A DNA stretch of 64,000 bases from Roseicella aerolata (GTDB lineage: Bacteria > Pseudomonadota > Alphaproteobacteria > Acetobacterales > Acetobacteraceae): contig NZ_JAJAQI010000003.1 of the NCBI RefSeq assembly GCF_020523605.1, positions 1-64,000 on the forward strand. Reading direction: 5' to 3'. Every line of letters starts with the position of its first letter. Positions within the stretch are counted from its first letter, which is position 1. The notes under the pieces are model-generated. The model was not told where the DNA came from. It worked only from the letters and a program-made list of their open reading frames with translations, and ran no database searches. This document shows positions 18,980-27,179 of this stretch, piece by piece. Position numbers and translations under genes: made by a program.

Positions 18980-20040
18980 GCGTTGATGCCCCAGACATTC
19001 TCCGCCCGCGCCTCGGCCTCGCCGCGCTCCACCCGCTTCACCACGGCGGTGATGGCGGCATTGGCCGGCGCGGCGAGGCCGGCCTTCGCACCCTCAGCCA
19101 CCACGAAGCCGTTGATCTGGTCGATCTCGGTCTGCCGGCCCTTCAGCATGTCCTGGCCCATGGAGGGGCGCTGCAGCGCGCTGCGCTGGCCGGCGGCGAG
19201 CGTCGCCAGGATCGTTCCCTCCGCCGTGTCGAGCGCCGCGGCATCGCCCCCGCCGGCGCGGGCCAGCACCTCCGGCGCGATCTTCTGGATCGGCTCCAGC
19301 GCATAGCCGAGCGCCTGGCCGATCCGCACCGCCTCGGCGCCGAGCCGGATGGAGAAGCGGCGGATGCGCTCGTCCCGGTCGCAGTCATTGCCGGAGAGGC
19401 CGGTCGCCGCGCTGACGCCGTTGCGCATGACGTTGACGCAGAGCTTCGACCAGCGCTCGCCCCACAGGTTCGTCGTGGCCTGCACGCTGTCGATGGCCGC
19501 GATCATGTCGCGGATCATCTCGACCCGCGCGGTGATGCGGCCATGCGGCTCGCCCACCGCATAGACGATGCGCTGCGTGCCGCCGAGCGGGACGGTGCGG
19601 CGGATCTCGCCGGGCGCGTGCAGCTCCCCCGAATAGGTGCCGGCGATGACGCCGAGGGTGCGGCCCCAGCCGACCACCGAGGCGATGGCCGGCTCGTTGA
19701 TGCAGTTCTGCAGGCTGGCGACGAAGCCGCCGGGCGCGAGATGCGGCGCGATCAGGTGGGTCGCCCAGACCGTGTCGTAGGACTTCACGCTGACGAAGGC
19801 GATGTCGATCGGCCGTTCCCTCGACAGGCGCTGCACGTCGCTGAGGTGCAGCGCGGGCACCTGCACCGTGACGTTCTGGCTCTCCTCCAGCCCGGTCAGC
19901 CGCAGCCCCTGCGCCCGGATCGCCTCGACATGCGCCGGCCAGGCATCGATCAGCGTGACGTCATGGCCGAGCCGGGCGAGATGGCCGCCGAGATAGCCGC
20001 CGACCGCGCCGGCCCCGATGATGGCGATCCTGGGACGCAT
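18976..20040 (-). CDS. ketopantoate reductase family (2-dehydropantoate 2-reductase-like) protein
   Basis: A 354-residue NADP-dependent reductase-like protein. The Rossmann motif GAGAVGGYLGGHLA opens the protein (about residues 9-22), and SVKSYDT (about residues 89-95) and the C-terminal ApbA helical domain are in place. Paralogues act on other 2-oxo acids, and the pairing with an MBL hydrolase and a Bug receptor gene makes a catabolic role more likely than pantothenate synthesis. I chose the ATG at the start of the Rossmann strand; the open frame extends 36 codons upstream without homology. Confidence 0.85.
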   Translation of the reverse strand: MRPRIAIIGAGAVGGYLGGHLARLGHDVTLIDAWPAHVEAIRAQGLRLTGLEESQNVTVQVPALHLSDVQRLSRERPIDIAFVSVKSYDTVWATHLIAPHLAPGGFVASLQNCINEPAIASVVGWGRTLGVIAGTYSGELHAPGEIRRTVPLGGTQRIVYAVGEPHGRITARVEMIRDMIAAIDSVQATTNLWGERWSKLCVNVMRNGVSAATGLSGNDCDRDERIRRFSIRLGAEAVRIGQALGYALEPIQKIAPEVLARAGGGDAAALDTAEGTILATLAAGQRSALQRPSMGQDMLKGRQTEIDQINGFVVAEGAKAGLAAPANAAITAVVKRVERGEAEARAENVWGINA

Positions 20041-20144
20041 GCCCGTTTCCTCCTGCTTTCGGCGGGAGGGTAGCCGGGCGGACCGGGGGCCGGAAGCGCC
20101 GCGGCCGCCCGGCAGCCGCACCCTCCGGCACGCCCTTCCGGGCG

Positions 20145-21119
20145 TCACCCGGCCCTGATGCCCGCGAGGCGGATGATCTCGGCGTAGCGGGCGGTCTCCG
20201 AGGTGAGGAAGCGGCCGAACTCGGCCACGGAGCCCGGCATCGCGGTCGCGCCGAGCCGGTCGAGCGCGTCCCGGACCCCGGCATCGCGCAGGCCGTCGTT
20301 CACCGCCGCGTTCAGCCGCGTGACCAGCGCGGTCGGCGTGTCCCGCGGCGCGCCGAGGCCGAACCAGGACCCGCCCTCGTAGCCCGGCAGCACCTCGGCG
20401 ACGGTCGGCACCTCGGGCAGCGCCTCCGCCCGCGCCGGGCCGGTGGTCGCCAGCGGCACGAGCCGCCCCGCCCGGACATGCGGCATGGAGGAGGGCGCCG
20501 GGTCGAACATGACGTCCGCCTCGCCGCGCAGCAGGTCGGCCAGCGCCTGCGCCGAGCCGGGATAGGGCACCAGGGTGAGGCGCAGGTCCGCCATGTGCCG
20601 GAACAGCTCGATCGCCACGTGCTGCGGCGTACCGGTCCCCGCATAGGCGACCCGCAGCCGACCCGGGTTCGACCGGGCGTAGGCGATCAGGTCGGGGATG
20701 GAGCGCGCCGGGACCGAGGGATGCACCTCCACGATCAGCGGCACGCGGGCGATCCCGGCCACCGGCGCGATGTCGCGACCGAAGTCGAAATCCAGGTCCG
20801 GGAACAGCGTTGTATTGATGGTGTTCACCGGGCCGCAGAGCAGCAGCATGCCGCCGTCAGGCGCCGAGCGGACCACTTGGCGCGTCGCGTCGTTCCCGCT
20901 TGCCCCGACCCGGTTCTCGACCTGCACCGGCACGCCGAGCCCGGCCCCGAGCGCCGGCGCGATGGTGCGCGCGGCGATGTCGAGCGGGCCGCCGGGCGGG
21001 AAGCCGACGAGGATCCGGACCTCCCGCACGGGCCAGGCCTGCGCGCGCAGCGGGGCGGGCAGTGCCAGGGCCGTCCCGGCCCCGGCGAGTGACCGCAGCA
21101 TCACACGACGTCCGATCAT
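20145..21119 (-). CDS. Bug family tripartite tricarboxylate transporter receptor
   Basis: A 324-residue periplasmic solute receptor of the Bug/TctC type, which binds small carboxylates. An arginine-rich signal (MIGRRVMLRSLAG, cleavage after LRA) precedes a mature domain with the family landmarks ILVGFPPGGPLDIAAR and the YAGTGTPQHVAIE loop. No tctA or tctB transporter genes are nearby, so it is an orphan receptor, common in this family. It is divergent from a LysR regulator, which is probably its local regulator, and is followed by the reductase and MBL genes. Confidence 0.9.
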   Translation of the reverse strand: MIGRRVMLRSLAGAGTALALPAPLRAQAWPVREVRILVGFPPGGPLDIAARTIAPALGAGLGVPVQVENRVGASGNDATRQVVRSAPDGGMLLLCGPVNTINTTLFPDLDFDFGRDIAPVAGIARVPLIVEVHPSVPARSIPDLIAYARSNPGRLRVAYAGTGTPQHVAIELFRHMADLRLTLVPYPGSAQALADLLRGEADVMFDPAPSSMPHVRAGRLVPLATTGPARAEALPEVPTVAEVLPGYEGGSWFGLGAPRDTPTALVTRLNAAVNDGLRDAGVRDALDRLGATAMPGSVAEFGRFLTSETARYAEIIRLAGIRAG

Positions 21120-21216
21120 CGCCCCGCTCCTCCTGCCGCTGCCGGTCCGGCGACCGGCTGCGACAGGGATAGGGGGCGGGCCGCCCCTGAGCCATGCGGC
21201 TGTCGAGGTGAATGCG

Positions 21217-21231
21217 ATATGCTGCGCATAT
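21217..21231. promoter_or_regulatory. palindrome overlapping the LysR start (putative LysR box)
   Basis: ATATGCTGCGCATAT is a perfect 6-bp inverted repeat around TGC and fits the T-N11-A pattern of LysR-type operators. It lies in the 110-base divergent gap between the Bug receptor and LysR genes, and its last bases are part of the regulator's ATG at 21230. Autoregulation of the regulator and control of the Bug operon are inferred. Confidence 0.5.
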
Positions 21232-22147
21232 GGCTCTCGACCTCCGGCAGCTCCGCTACTTCGTCGCCGTCGCCGAGGAGGGGCATGTCACCCGCGCGGC
21301 CGAGCGCCTGGGCATGCAGCAGCCGCCGCTCAGCCAGCAGATCAAGGCGCTCGAGGCGCAGCTTGGCCTGCAGCTCTTCCGCCGCAGGCCGCGCGGGGTG
21401 GAGCTGACGGAGAGCGGGCAGGTGCTGCTGGAGGAGGCGAGGGCGATCCTCGCCCGGCTGGAGCAGGCCGAGCGCGCCACGCTGAGCACGGCCCGGGGCG
21501 AGCAGGGCCGGCTGCGGGTGGGCGTCGCGCCGACCGCGCCCTTCCACCCCTTCGTGCCGCAGGTCATCCGCGCCTTCCGGGAAGCCTTCCCGGGCGTCTC
21601 GGTGACGCTCGACGAGTGCCTCAGCCGCCAGGCGGTCCAGGGGCTGAAGGAGGCCAGGCTCGACGCCGCCTTCGTGCGCGCCGAACTGCCGGAGGCCGGG
21701 GAGCTCACGGTCCATCGGCTGCTCGATGAGCCGATGGTGGTGGCCCTGCCGGCGGCGCATGCCCTGGCACGGGAGCCCGCGGCATCCCCCCGCCCGCTCC
21801 GCGCCTTCGCCAGGGAGAACTTCATCGTCTTCGCGCGGACCGACGGCCCGGGGATGTTCGACGCGACCCTGGCGGCCTGCCTGAAGGCTGGCTTCACGCC
21901 GCGGCTGGGACAGGAGGCGCCCCGCATCACCTCGACGCTCGGCCTGGTCGCTGTCGGGCTCGGCGTGTCCCTCGTCCCGGCCTCCATGCGGCGGGTCCAG
22001 ATGGATGGCGTGGCCTATTGCGACCTGCTGCCAGCGGAGCGGCCGACCGTGCCGCTGCACCTCGCCCTGTGCCGTGGCGGCGGCTCGGCGGTGCTGCGCA
22101 ACTTCGTGGACCTGGTGCGCCGCGCGGCGCGGGAGGCGGCGGGCTGA
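21230..22147 (+). CDS. LysR family transcriptional regulator
   Basis: A 305-residue LysR-type regulator. The winged helix-turn-helix is at about residues 3-60 (LDLRQLRYFVAVAEEGHVTRAAERL, split here as family text, with QPPLSQQIKALE as recognition region), followed by a linker helix and a periplasmic-binding-like effector domain. I chose the second ATG since it starts the conserved MALDLRQLRYF. It is divergent from a Bug receptor and likely controls it, with a small organic acid as inducer. Confidence 0.92.
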   Translation: MALDLRQLRYFVAVAEEGHVTRAAERLGMQQPPLSQQIKALEAQLGLQLFRRRPRGVELTESGQVLLEEARAILARLEQAERATLSTARGEQGRLRVGVAPTAPFHPFVPQVIRAFREAFPGVSVTLDECLSRQAVQGLKEARLDAAFVRAELPEAGELTVHRLLDEPMVVALPAAHALAREPAASPRPLRAFARENFIVFARTDGPGMFDATLAACLKAGFTPRLGQEAPRITSTLGLVAVGLGVSLVPASMRRVQMDGVAYCDLLPAERPTVPLHLALCRGGGSAVLRNFVDLVRRAAREAAG

Positions 22148-22156
22148 AGCCGGTCG

Positions 22157-22591
22157 CTACCCGAGGAAGACCGGCCGCGCCGCCGGGTCGAAGGGGATGC
22201 CGGCGGCCCGCAGCGAAGCGGCCAGCGCCGCCTGCGGCATCCGCGCATGCCGCACCAGCAATTGCAGGTAGAGCCCGACGAAGAGCGGCCCATGGCCGTC
22301 ATTCCCGCCCTCGGCCGTGCTGGTCATGCAATGCGCCAGCTCATGCAGCAGGACCCAGCTCGGCAGCTCGGCCGGCGCCTCGATGGCCAGCCGCGTGGCC
22401 CGCGCCACGGTCCGGCGCGCCTGGCGGGGCAGGGGGCGCACCCGCGGGGGAAAGCGTAGCCCTTCGGTGGCCCAGACATGATCGACCAGCGCCTGCAATT
22501 GCGCGAAGGGCACCATGGAGGCATCGCGCGGCGCGACCTCCGCATCCTCCCAGGCATAGAGCCGCCGCGCCGCGGCATCCCCGCAGCTCAT
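22157..22591 (-). CDS. putative zinc metallopeptidase-like protein with HELAH motif
   Basis: A 144-residue protein of unknown family. Its one clear motif is LLHELAHCM at about residues 81-89, an HExxH zinc motif, with a histidine-rich GNDGHGPLFV stretch (about 97-106) that could give the third ligand, as in SprT-like proteases. I chose the ATG giving MSCGDAAARRLYAWEDAEV, which removes an arginine/glycine-rich upstream extension. It lies just downstream of a DUF2786 gene on the same strand and may form a pair with it. Function not assigned. Confidence 0.65.
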   Translation of the reverse strand: MSCGDAAARRLYAWEDAEVAPRDASMVPFAQLQALVDHVWATEGLRFPPRVRPLPRQARRTVARATRLAIEAPAELPSWVLLHELAHCMTSTAEGGNDGHGPLFVGLYLQLLVRHARMPQAALAASLRAAGIPFDPAARPVFLG

Positions 22592-22739
22592 ATCCGCGCG
22601 CCGACATGCCGGCGCATGCCTGCCGCCCCAGCCGCCGGCGCTGCCGCCGGCGGATGGGCGGCGCGGCATGGGCCGCGGGCTGCCTTCATGGCCTCAGCCG
22701 TCGCTGGCGGCTGCGGGTCAGGACCTGTGCGGCCTCGCA

Positions 22740-23504
22740 TCATTTTCGCGGCAGGGGCCTCGCCGCCGGCCCGGCGCCCGATCCTTGTCCCAGGGGCCGT
22801 TCCAGCCCCACGCGCCCGCCGGCCGCCTGGCCGCGGCCATAGGCGCCGCGGTCGCGCACCGTCGCCGTGGAATAGACCGTCTTCAGCCGCACGCCGAGGG
22901 TGCGGAACCCCTCCTCCACCTTCTTCTCCTTGGCCAGCACCAGGGCGGTGGAGGCGCTGGCCCGGTCCGGCGGCGCGGCGGCGCGGCGGGCCTCGGCGGC
23001 CAGGTCCCGATCCGCCGTCATTGCCTCCAGCCGCTTGCCGAGCCTGTCGGCGAAGCCGTAGCGGAAGCTGCGCAGCCGGGTCTGCGGCGTGGCGCGGCTG
23101 CGGAGGTACTCCGCGCTCTCGCGGTAGCGCGCCTCCTCCCAGAGCAGCGCGCCCTCGGCCACGCGCAGCAGGTAGTCCGCCATCTGCACATCCGGCTCCA
23201 GCCCGTAGAGCACGAAATCCGCGCGCCCGTCGGTCCAGCCGCGGCATTCGCAGAAGCGGAGCAGCGCCGGGAACAGCCAGCGCAGCGCCAGGCGCTGCGG
23301 CCCCGCGACGGTGACGCGGCGCTGCAGGCAGGCTTCCTCGCGCAGCTCCACCTCGCTCATGGAAAGGCCGTAGACCTCCAGCAGCTCCCCCACCTTGGCG
23401 GCGGCGGCAAGCGCCTCGGCCTCGGAGCAGCCGCGCTCCACGGTGCGGGCCGTCAGGGCCCGGATGCGGGCCTTCACCTTCAAGAGTTCGGTCTGCTGAT
23501 CCAT
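22740..23504 (-). CDS. DUF2786 domain-containing protein
   Basis: A 254-residue protein. The N-terminal 50 residues (MDQQTELLKVKARIRALTAR, then GCSEAEALAAAAKVGELLEVYGLS) match DUF2786, a helical domain found in uncharacterised bacterial and phage proteins. The rest is mostly helical, with a glycine-rich C-terminal tail. The ATG at the domain start is preferred over one 12 codons upstream. The next gene on the strand carries a zinc peptidase motif; SprT-like domains and DUF2786 occur together in other proteins, which suggests a shared role. Confidence 0.78.
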   Translation of the reverse strand: MDQQTELLKVKARIRALTARTVERGCSEAEALAAAAKVGELLEVYGLSMSEVELREEACLQRRVTVAGPQRLALRWLFPALLRFCECRGWTDGRADFVLYGLEPDVQMADYLLRVAEGALLWEEARYRESAEYLRSRATPQTRLRSFRYGFADRLGKRLEAMTADRDLAAEARRAAAPPDRASASTALVLAKEKKVEEGFRTLGVRLKTVYSTATVRDRGAYGRGQAAGGRVGLERPLGQGSGAGPAARPLPRK

Positions 23505-23620
23505 GCAGGATAGGTGCCGGGCTCGGACGGCGGGGGTCAAGGCCGGCCTTCGCAGCCCGGTGGCGGGTTACGGCGGTGGAAAGTCGGGCGACCGACGCCG
23601 CCCCGCCGCGTTGGGCGGTC

Positions 23621-23752
23621 ATGCCCGACGATGATTGCCTCTATATCCGCCTCGGCGACTATTTCCGGCGCCGCCGCGAGGATGCCTCCGGGACGCCGGC
23701 GGCGGAGCCGGATCCCGATGCCCGCACCGCCGAGGAGGAGGGCGAGCCCTAG
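23621..23752 (+). CDS. 43-residue acidic/basic small protein of unknown function
   Basis: MPDDDCLYIRLGDYFRRRRE opens a short frame with strongly neighbour-like codon use (C or G at nearly every third position). The first half is amphipathic and basic, the second half is Ala, Pro and Glu rich. It has no known domain. The last codon is TAG, and that TAG is the first part of the palindromic element that follows. No strong Shine-Dalgarno. Real coding status is inferred from codon bias only. Confidence 0.45.
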   Translation: MPDDDCLYIRLGDYFRRRREDASGTPAAEPDPDARTAEEEGEP

Positions 23753-23856
23753 AGCGGATCGCCGCAGGGCGGAAACGCCCGCAGGCGTGAATTTGCTCTA
23801 CAAACAAAGGCGTGGAGCATTCTCACCCTGCACAGTCAGGGTGAGAATGTTCTAGC
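23749..23856. repeat. palindromic intergenic element, copy 2 (minus orientation, variant)
   Basis: The first half is module B in reverse: CTAGAGCGGATCGC to GCGTGAATTTGCTCTA, with inner GGGCG/CGCCC arms. Module A is replaced by another hairpin, CATTCTCACCCTG and CAGGGTGAGAATG, a perfect 13-bp stem around CACAGT, ending in TTCTAG. It lies between the 43-residue gene and the VOC gene. Confidence 0.8.
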
Positions 23857-23958
23857 GCCTCACCCGCGCCCGGCACCGGGCGGGAGCCGACCTGCGCCCG
23901 TGGGCCGCGCGGCCGGCCATGCTAGGCTGGGCCATCCACGGAGAGGGAAGGGGACCCC

Positions 23959-24342
23959 ATGGCCCGCTACGGCTTCGACCATATCCATCTGCGCAGCCCC
24001 GAGCTGGACGCGACCGCCGCCTGGTTCCAGGAGAAGCTGGGGGCCGAGGTGGTGCGCCGCGTCGGCGGCGAGGCGCCGCGCATCGACATGACGCTCGGCG
24101 GGCTCGACCTCTTCATCTCGCAATCCGATGCCCGCGTCGCGGCGCCGCCGACCTCCCCCTACAACGGCATCGACCATTTCGGCCTGGCCGTGCAGGGGCT
24201 GGACGAGGCGGTGGCCGACCTCAAGGCCAAGGGCGTCGAGTTCACCATGGAGCCGAAGGAGGCCCGCCCGGGCGTGCGCATCTGTTTCATCCGCGGCCCG
24301 CAGAACATCACGATCGAACTGCTGGAGCGGACGCCCGCCTGA
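23959..24342 (+). CDS. VOC family protein (glyoxalase-like)
   Basis: A 127-residue single-module pair of beta-alpha-beta-beta-beta units of the vicinal oxygen chelate superfamily. The first metal-ligand candidate is His8 in YGFDHIHLRSP and a second is the histidine in NGIDHFGLAV (about residue 72); a Glu near the end (TIELLE) is the usual third position. These proteins include lyases, dioxygenases and isomerases, so the reaction is open. It is followed 30 bases later by a YdhR-like gene on the same strand. Confidence 0.88.
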   Translation: MARYGFDHIHLRSPELDATAAWFQEKLGAEVVRRVGGEAPRIDMTLGGLDLFISQSDARVAAPPTSPYNGIDHFGLAVQGLDEAVADLKAKGVEFTMEPKEARPGVRICFIRGPQNITIELLERTPA

Positions 24343-24372
24343 CGCATTCCTCCCGGTAGGAGGAACGCCGCC

Positions 24373-24705
24373 ATGCACATCGTCCAGATCAACTACCGCC
24401 GCCCGGAGATGCCGAAATCCGAGTGGGAGGCGCGCTACACCGACGACCGGGCGAAGCCGTTCCTGGACGTGCCGGGGCTGCTATGGAAGATCTGGCTGGA
24501 CGGGGAGGCCGAGCGGCTGGCGGGCGGGATCTACCTCTTCGCCGACCGCGCCTCGGCCGAAGCCTATGCGCGGGGCCCGATCGTCGCGCGCATCCGCAAC
24601 AATCCGGACCTCTCGGAGGTCTCGGTGCGGGTCTTCGAGGTGCGGCAGCGAATGAGCGAGATCACGCGCGCGCCGATCGATTTCGGGAAGCAGGCCGCGG
24701 AGTGA
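24373..24705 (+). CDS. YdhR-like putative monooxygenase
   Basis: A 110-residue protein of the mono-oxygenase YdhR family, with a dimeric alpha/beta ferredoxin-like barrel. Conserved features are MHIVQINYRRP at the N terminus, the KPFLDVPGLLWKIWL region (about residues 29-43) and GGIYLFADRASAEAYA (about 51-66). The family has no firmly proven substrate. The gap to the VOC gene is short, so the two are probably one transcript. Confidence 0.85.
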   Translation: MHIVQINYRRPEMPKSEWEARYTDDRAKPFLDVPGLLWKIWLDGEAERLAGGIYLFADRASAEAYARGPIVARIRNNPDLSEVSVRVFEVRQRMSEITRAPIDFGKQAAE

Positions 24706-24769
24706 ATCCGGGGGACGCTGTCCCCCGGACCCCCCTGCTAGGCCAGAACCTGACCCGGACCGGTCCGGG

Positions 24770-25693
24770 TCAGCCCTCGTTGCGGCGGGGCGCGGTGATC
24801 TCCACGGAAGCCCAGTCCTCCGTGACCTTCACCAGCTCGCTGACATCGCCCTTCGCGCCGCCACCGGCCATGGCGAGGCCATAGAGCAGCTGCGCGGCCC
24901 GGCTGGTCGGCATCACCAGGCCCAGCGCCTCCGCCTCCTGCAGGGCGAGGCGCATGTCCTTCGCCATCAGCTCCATCCGGAAGCCGAAATCGAAGCGCCG
25001 CGTCAGCACCGGCCCCGCGGCGAACCGCTCCGTCGGGAAGCTGCGGCCGGAGCTCTTGTTGATGACATTCACCATCAGCTCCGGGTCGAGCCCCGCCTTG
25101 GTGCCCATCGCCAGCGCCTCGCAGGCCGCGGCCCAGGTTGTCGCGGCCAGCAGGTTGTTCACCAGCTTCAGCGTCTGGCCGAGCCCGACCTTCTCGCCGA
25201 CCAGCACGGTGTTGCTGCCGATCACCTCCAGCACCGGCCGCACCCGCTCGAAGGCGGCAGGCTCGCCCGCGGCCATGACGGAAAGCGTCCCCGCCTCCGC
25301 CCCCGCGACGCCGCCGGAGACCGGCGCATCCAGCGCGGTGACGCCCCGCGGCGCGAGCCCTTCCGCCACCGCCTGCGCCACCTGCGCCCCGGTGGTGGAG
25401 AGATCGACATAGATCCGCAGCGCCCCGCCCTCGGCGAGACCATCCATGAGCCCGTTGGGACCGAGCGCCACCTGCCGCACCACATCCGGCGTCGGCAGGC
25501 TGACCAGCACCACCTCCGCCTCCGCCGCGACGGCGGCGGGGCTGTCGCGCCCCTCCGCCCCACGGGAGACCGCGGCCGCCACGGCCGCCGCCTGCACGTC
25601 ATGCACCAGCACCCGATGCCCGGCACCGAGCAGCCGGCGGACCATCGGCGCCCCCATGGCGCCGAGGCCGACGAAGCCGAGCGTCCCGGTCAT
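24770..25693 (-). CDS. NAD(P)-dependent oxidoreductase, 3-hydroxyisobutyrate dehydrogenase family
   Basis: A 307-residue beta-hydroxyacid dehydrogenase. The Rossmann motif GFVGLGAMGAPMVRRL is at residues 6-21, the substrate loop DAPVSGGVAGAEAGTL at 122-137, and the catalytic lysine is K176 in TLKLVNNLL. It oxidises a 3-hydroxy acid such as 3-hydroxyisobutyrate, tartronate semialdehyde or a relative; which one cannot be told. The ATG overlaps the stop of the upstream receptor gene (ATGA), which links it to uptake of a solute. Confidence 0.88.
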   Translation of the reverse strand: MTGTLGFVGLGAMGAPMVRRLLGAGHRVLVHDVQAAAVAAAVSRGAEGRDSPAAVAAEAEVVLVSLPTPDVVRQVALGPNGLMDGLAEGGALRIYVDLSTTGAQVAQAVAEGLAPRGVTALDAPVSGGVAGAEAGTLSVMAAGEPAAFERVRPVLEVIGSNTVLVGEKVGLGQTLKLVNNLLAATTWAAACEALAMGTKAGLDPELMVNVINKSSGRSFPTERFAAGPVLTRRFDFGFRMELMAKDMRLALQEAEALGLVMPTSRAAQLLYGLAMAGGGAKGDVSELVKVTEDWASVEITAPRRNEG

Positions 25694-26901
25694 GGACGCA
25701 CCAGCGGGCAGCCGCCCTCGTTCAGCGGTCGGAAGGCCTGGTCGGCGGGCACGGTCGAGAGCACGCGGTAGAGGTCCCATGGCCCCGTCGACTCCTCGGG
25801 CCGCTTCACCTCCACCAGATACATGTCGTGCACGTGCCGGCCATCCGGCCGGACCCGGCCGTTCTTCGTGAACACGTCGTTCACCGGCAACTCCCGCATC
25901 CTGGCCGCGACCGCCATTGCCTCATCCGTGCCGGCCGCCTCGATCGCCTTCAGGTAATGCCGCACCGCGCTGTAGATGCCCGCCTGGTACTGGCTGGGGG
26001 GCGTGCCGCGGTTGCGGTCGGCGAAGCGCCTGGCGAAGGCCCGGGTCTCCTCGTTCTGGTCCCAGTACCAGGCTTCCACCGTCACCACGCCCTGCGCGGT
26101 CGCAAGGCCGAGCGCCTTCACGTCGTTGATGTTGACGAACATGCCGACGAGACGCTGGCCCTGCCGCGTCAGGCCGAACTCGCCCGCCTGCTTGATGGCG
26201 TTGATCGTGTCCGTCCCCGCATTGGCCAGCGCCACCACCTGCGCGCGGGAGGCCTGGGCCTGCAGCAGGAAGGAGGAGAAGTCCGGCGTGTTCAGCGGGT
26301 GCCGCGCCCGGCCGAGCATGCGCCCGCCCTCGGCATTCACGACCGCCTCGGCGCCGCGCTCCAGCGCGTAGCCGCCCTCGTAGTCCACCGTCAGGAAGAA
26401 CCAGTTCTTCCCGCCCTGCGCCATGACGGCGCGCGTCGTGCCGGTGGAGAGCGCATAGCTGTCCGAGACCCAGTGGAAGCCGACCGGCGAGCATTGCCGC
26501 CCGGTGATCTCCGTGCTGGCGGCCGAGGCATTGATGATGATGCGGTTCCGCTCCCGCCCCACCTGCTGCACGGCGAGCGCGACGGCGGAGTTCGGCATGT
26601 CGATGATCATGTCGACACGTTCGGTATCGATCCAGCGCCGTGCCAGCGCGCCGCCGACATCCGGCTTGTTCTGGTGGTCGCCGCCGATGGCCTCGACCGG
26701 CTTGCCGAGCGCGCGGCCGCCATGGTCCTCGATGGCCATGCGGGTGGCGAGGACCGAGCCGGGGCCGGCGAAATCGGCATAGGGGCCGGACAGGTCGGTG
26801 AGCACGCCGATCCGGACGACCTCATCCGAGACCTGCGCCGGCGCCACCGCGGGCGCGAGCATGAGGGCGAGCGCGGCGGCCGCGCCCCTGAGCCTGGACA
26901 T
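25690..26901 (-). CDS. ABC transporter substrate-binding protein, branched-chain amino acid type
   Basis: A 403-residue periplasmic receptor of the Leu/Ile/Val-binding (Peripla_BP_6) family. The signal peptide ends at about residue 22 (after APA); the mature protein begins VSDEVVRIGVLTDLSGPYADF and has the type I periplasmic binding fold. Receptors of this group also bind aromatic acids and amides. It lacks its permease and ATPase genes in the window, but is translationally coupled to a 3-hydroxyacid dehydrogenase, hinting at the catabolism of an amino acid or related compound. Confidence 0.88.
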   Translation of the reverse strand: MSRLRGAAAALALMLAPAVAPAQVSDEVVRIGVLTDLSGPYADFAGPGSVLATRMAIEDHGGRALGKPVEAIGGDHQNKPDVGGALARRWIDTERVDMIIDMPNSAVALAVQQVGRERNRIIINASAASTEITGRQCSPVGFHWVSDSYALSTGTTRAVMAQGGKNWFFLTVDYEGGYALERGAEAVVNAEGGRMLGRARHPLNTPDFSSFLLQAQASRAQVVALANAGTDTINAIKQAGEFGLTRQGQRLVGMFVNINDVKALGLATAQGVVTVEAWYWDQNEETRAFARRFADRNRGTPPSQYQAGIYSAVRHYLKAIEAAGTDEAMAVAARMRELPVNDVFTKNGRVRPDGRHVHDMYLVEVKRPEESTGPWDLYRVLSTVPADQAFRPLNEGGCPLVRP

Positions 26902-27179
26902 GGTGTTTCCTCCTGTGCGGTTGGGCGCGTCGGATGCGCGCCGTGCCAGGGGAGGCTAGCAGGCTATCGAATGATCCCGGAAGCCGCCCGCGGCATGGCT
27001 GTCCGCCTCGCCATGCGGCTGTCCTCTGCCGGACCTGGGCTCCTCTTCCAATCCGGCCATCATGTGTTGACCGCCCGCCGGACGCCGGACGCCGGCCCCG
27101 GTCGTCCCAGGGCGCGGCCGGTGCCACGGCCCGATCCGGCGGCCGATCGGCGCCGCCGCGGCGGAGTGCCGCCGCGCCG

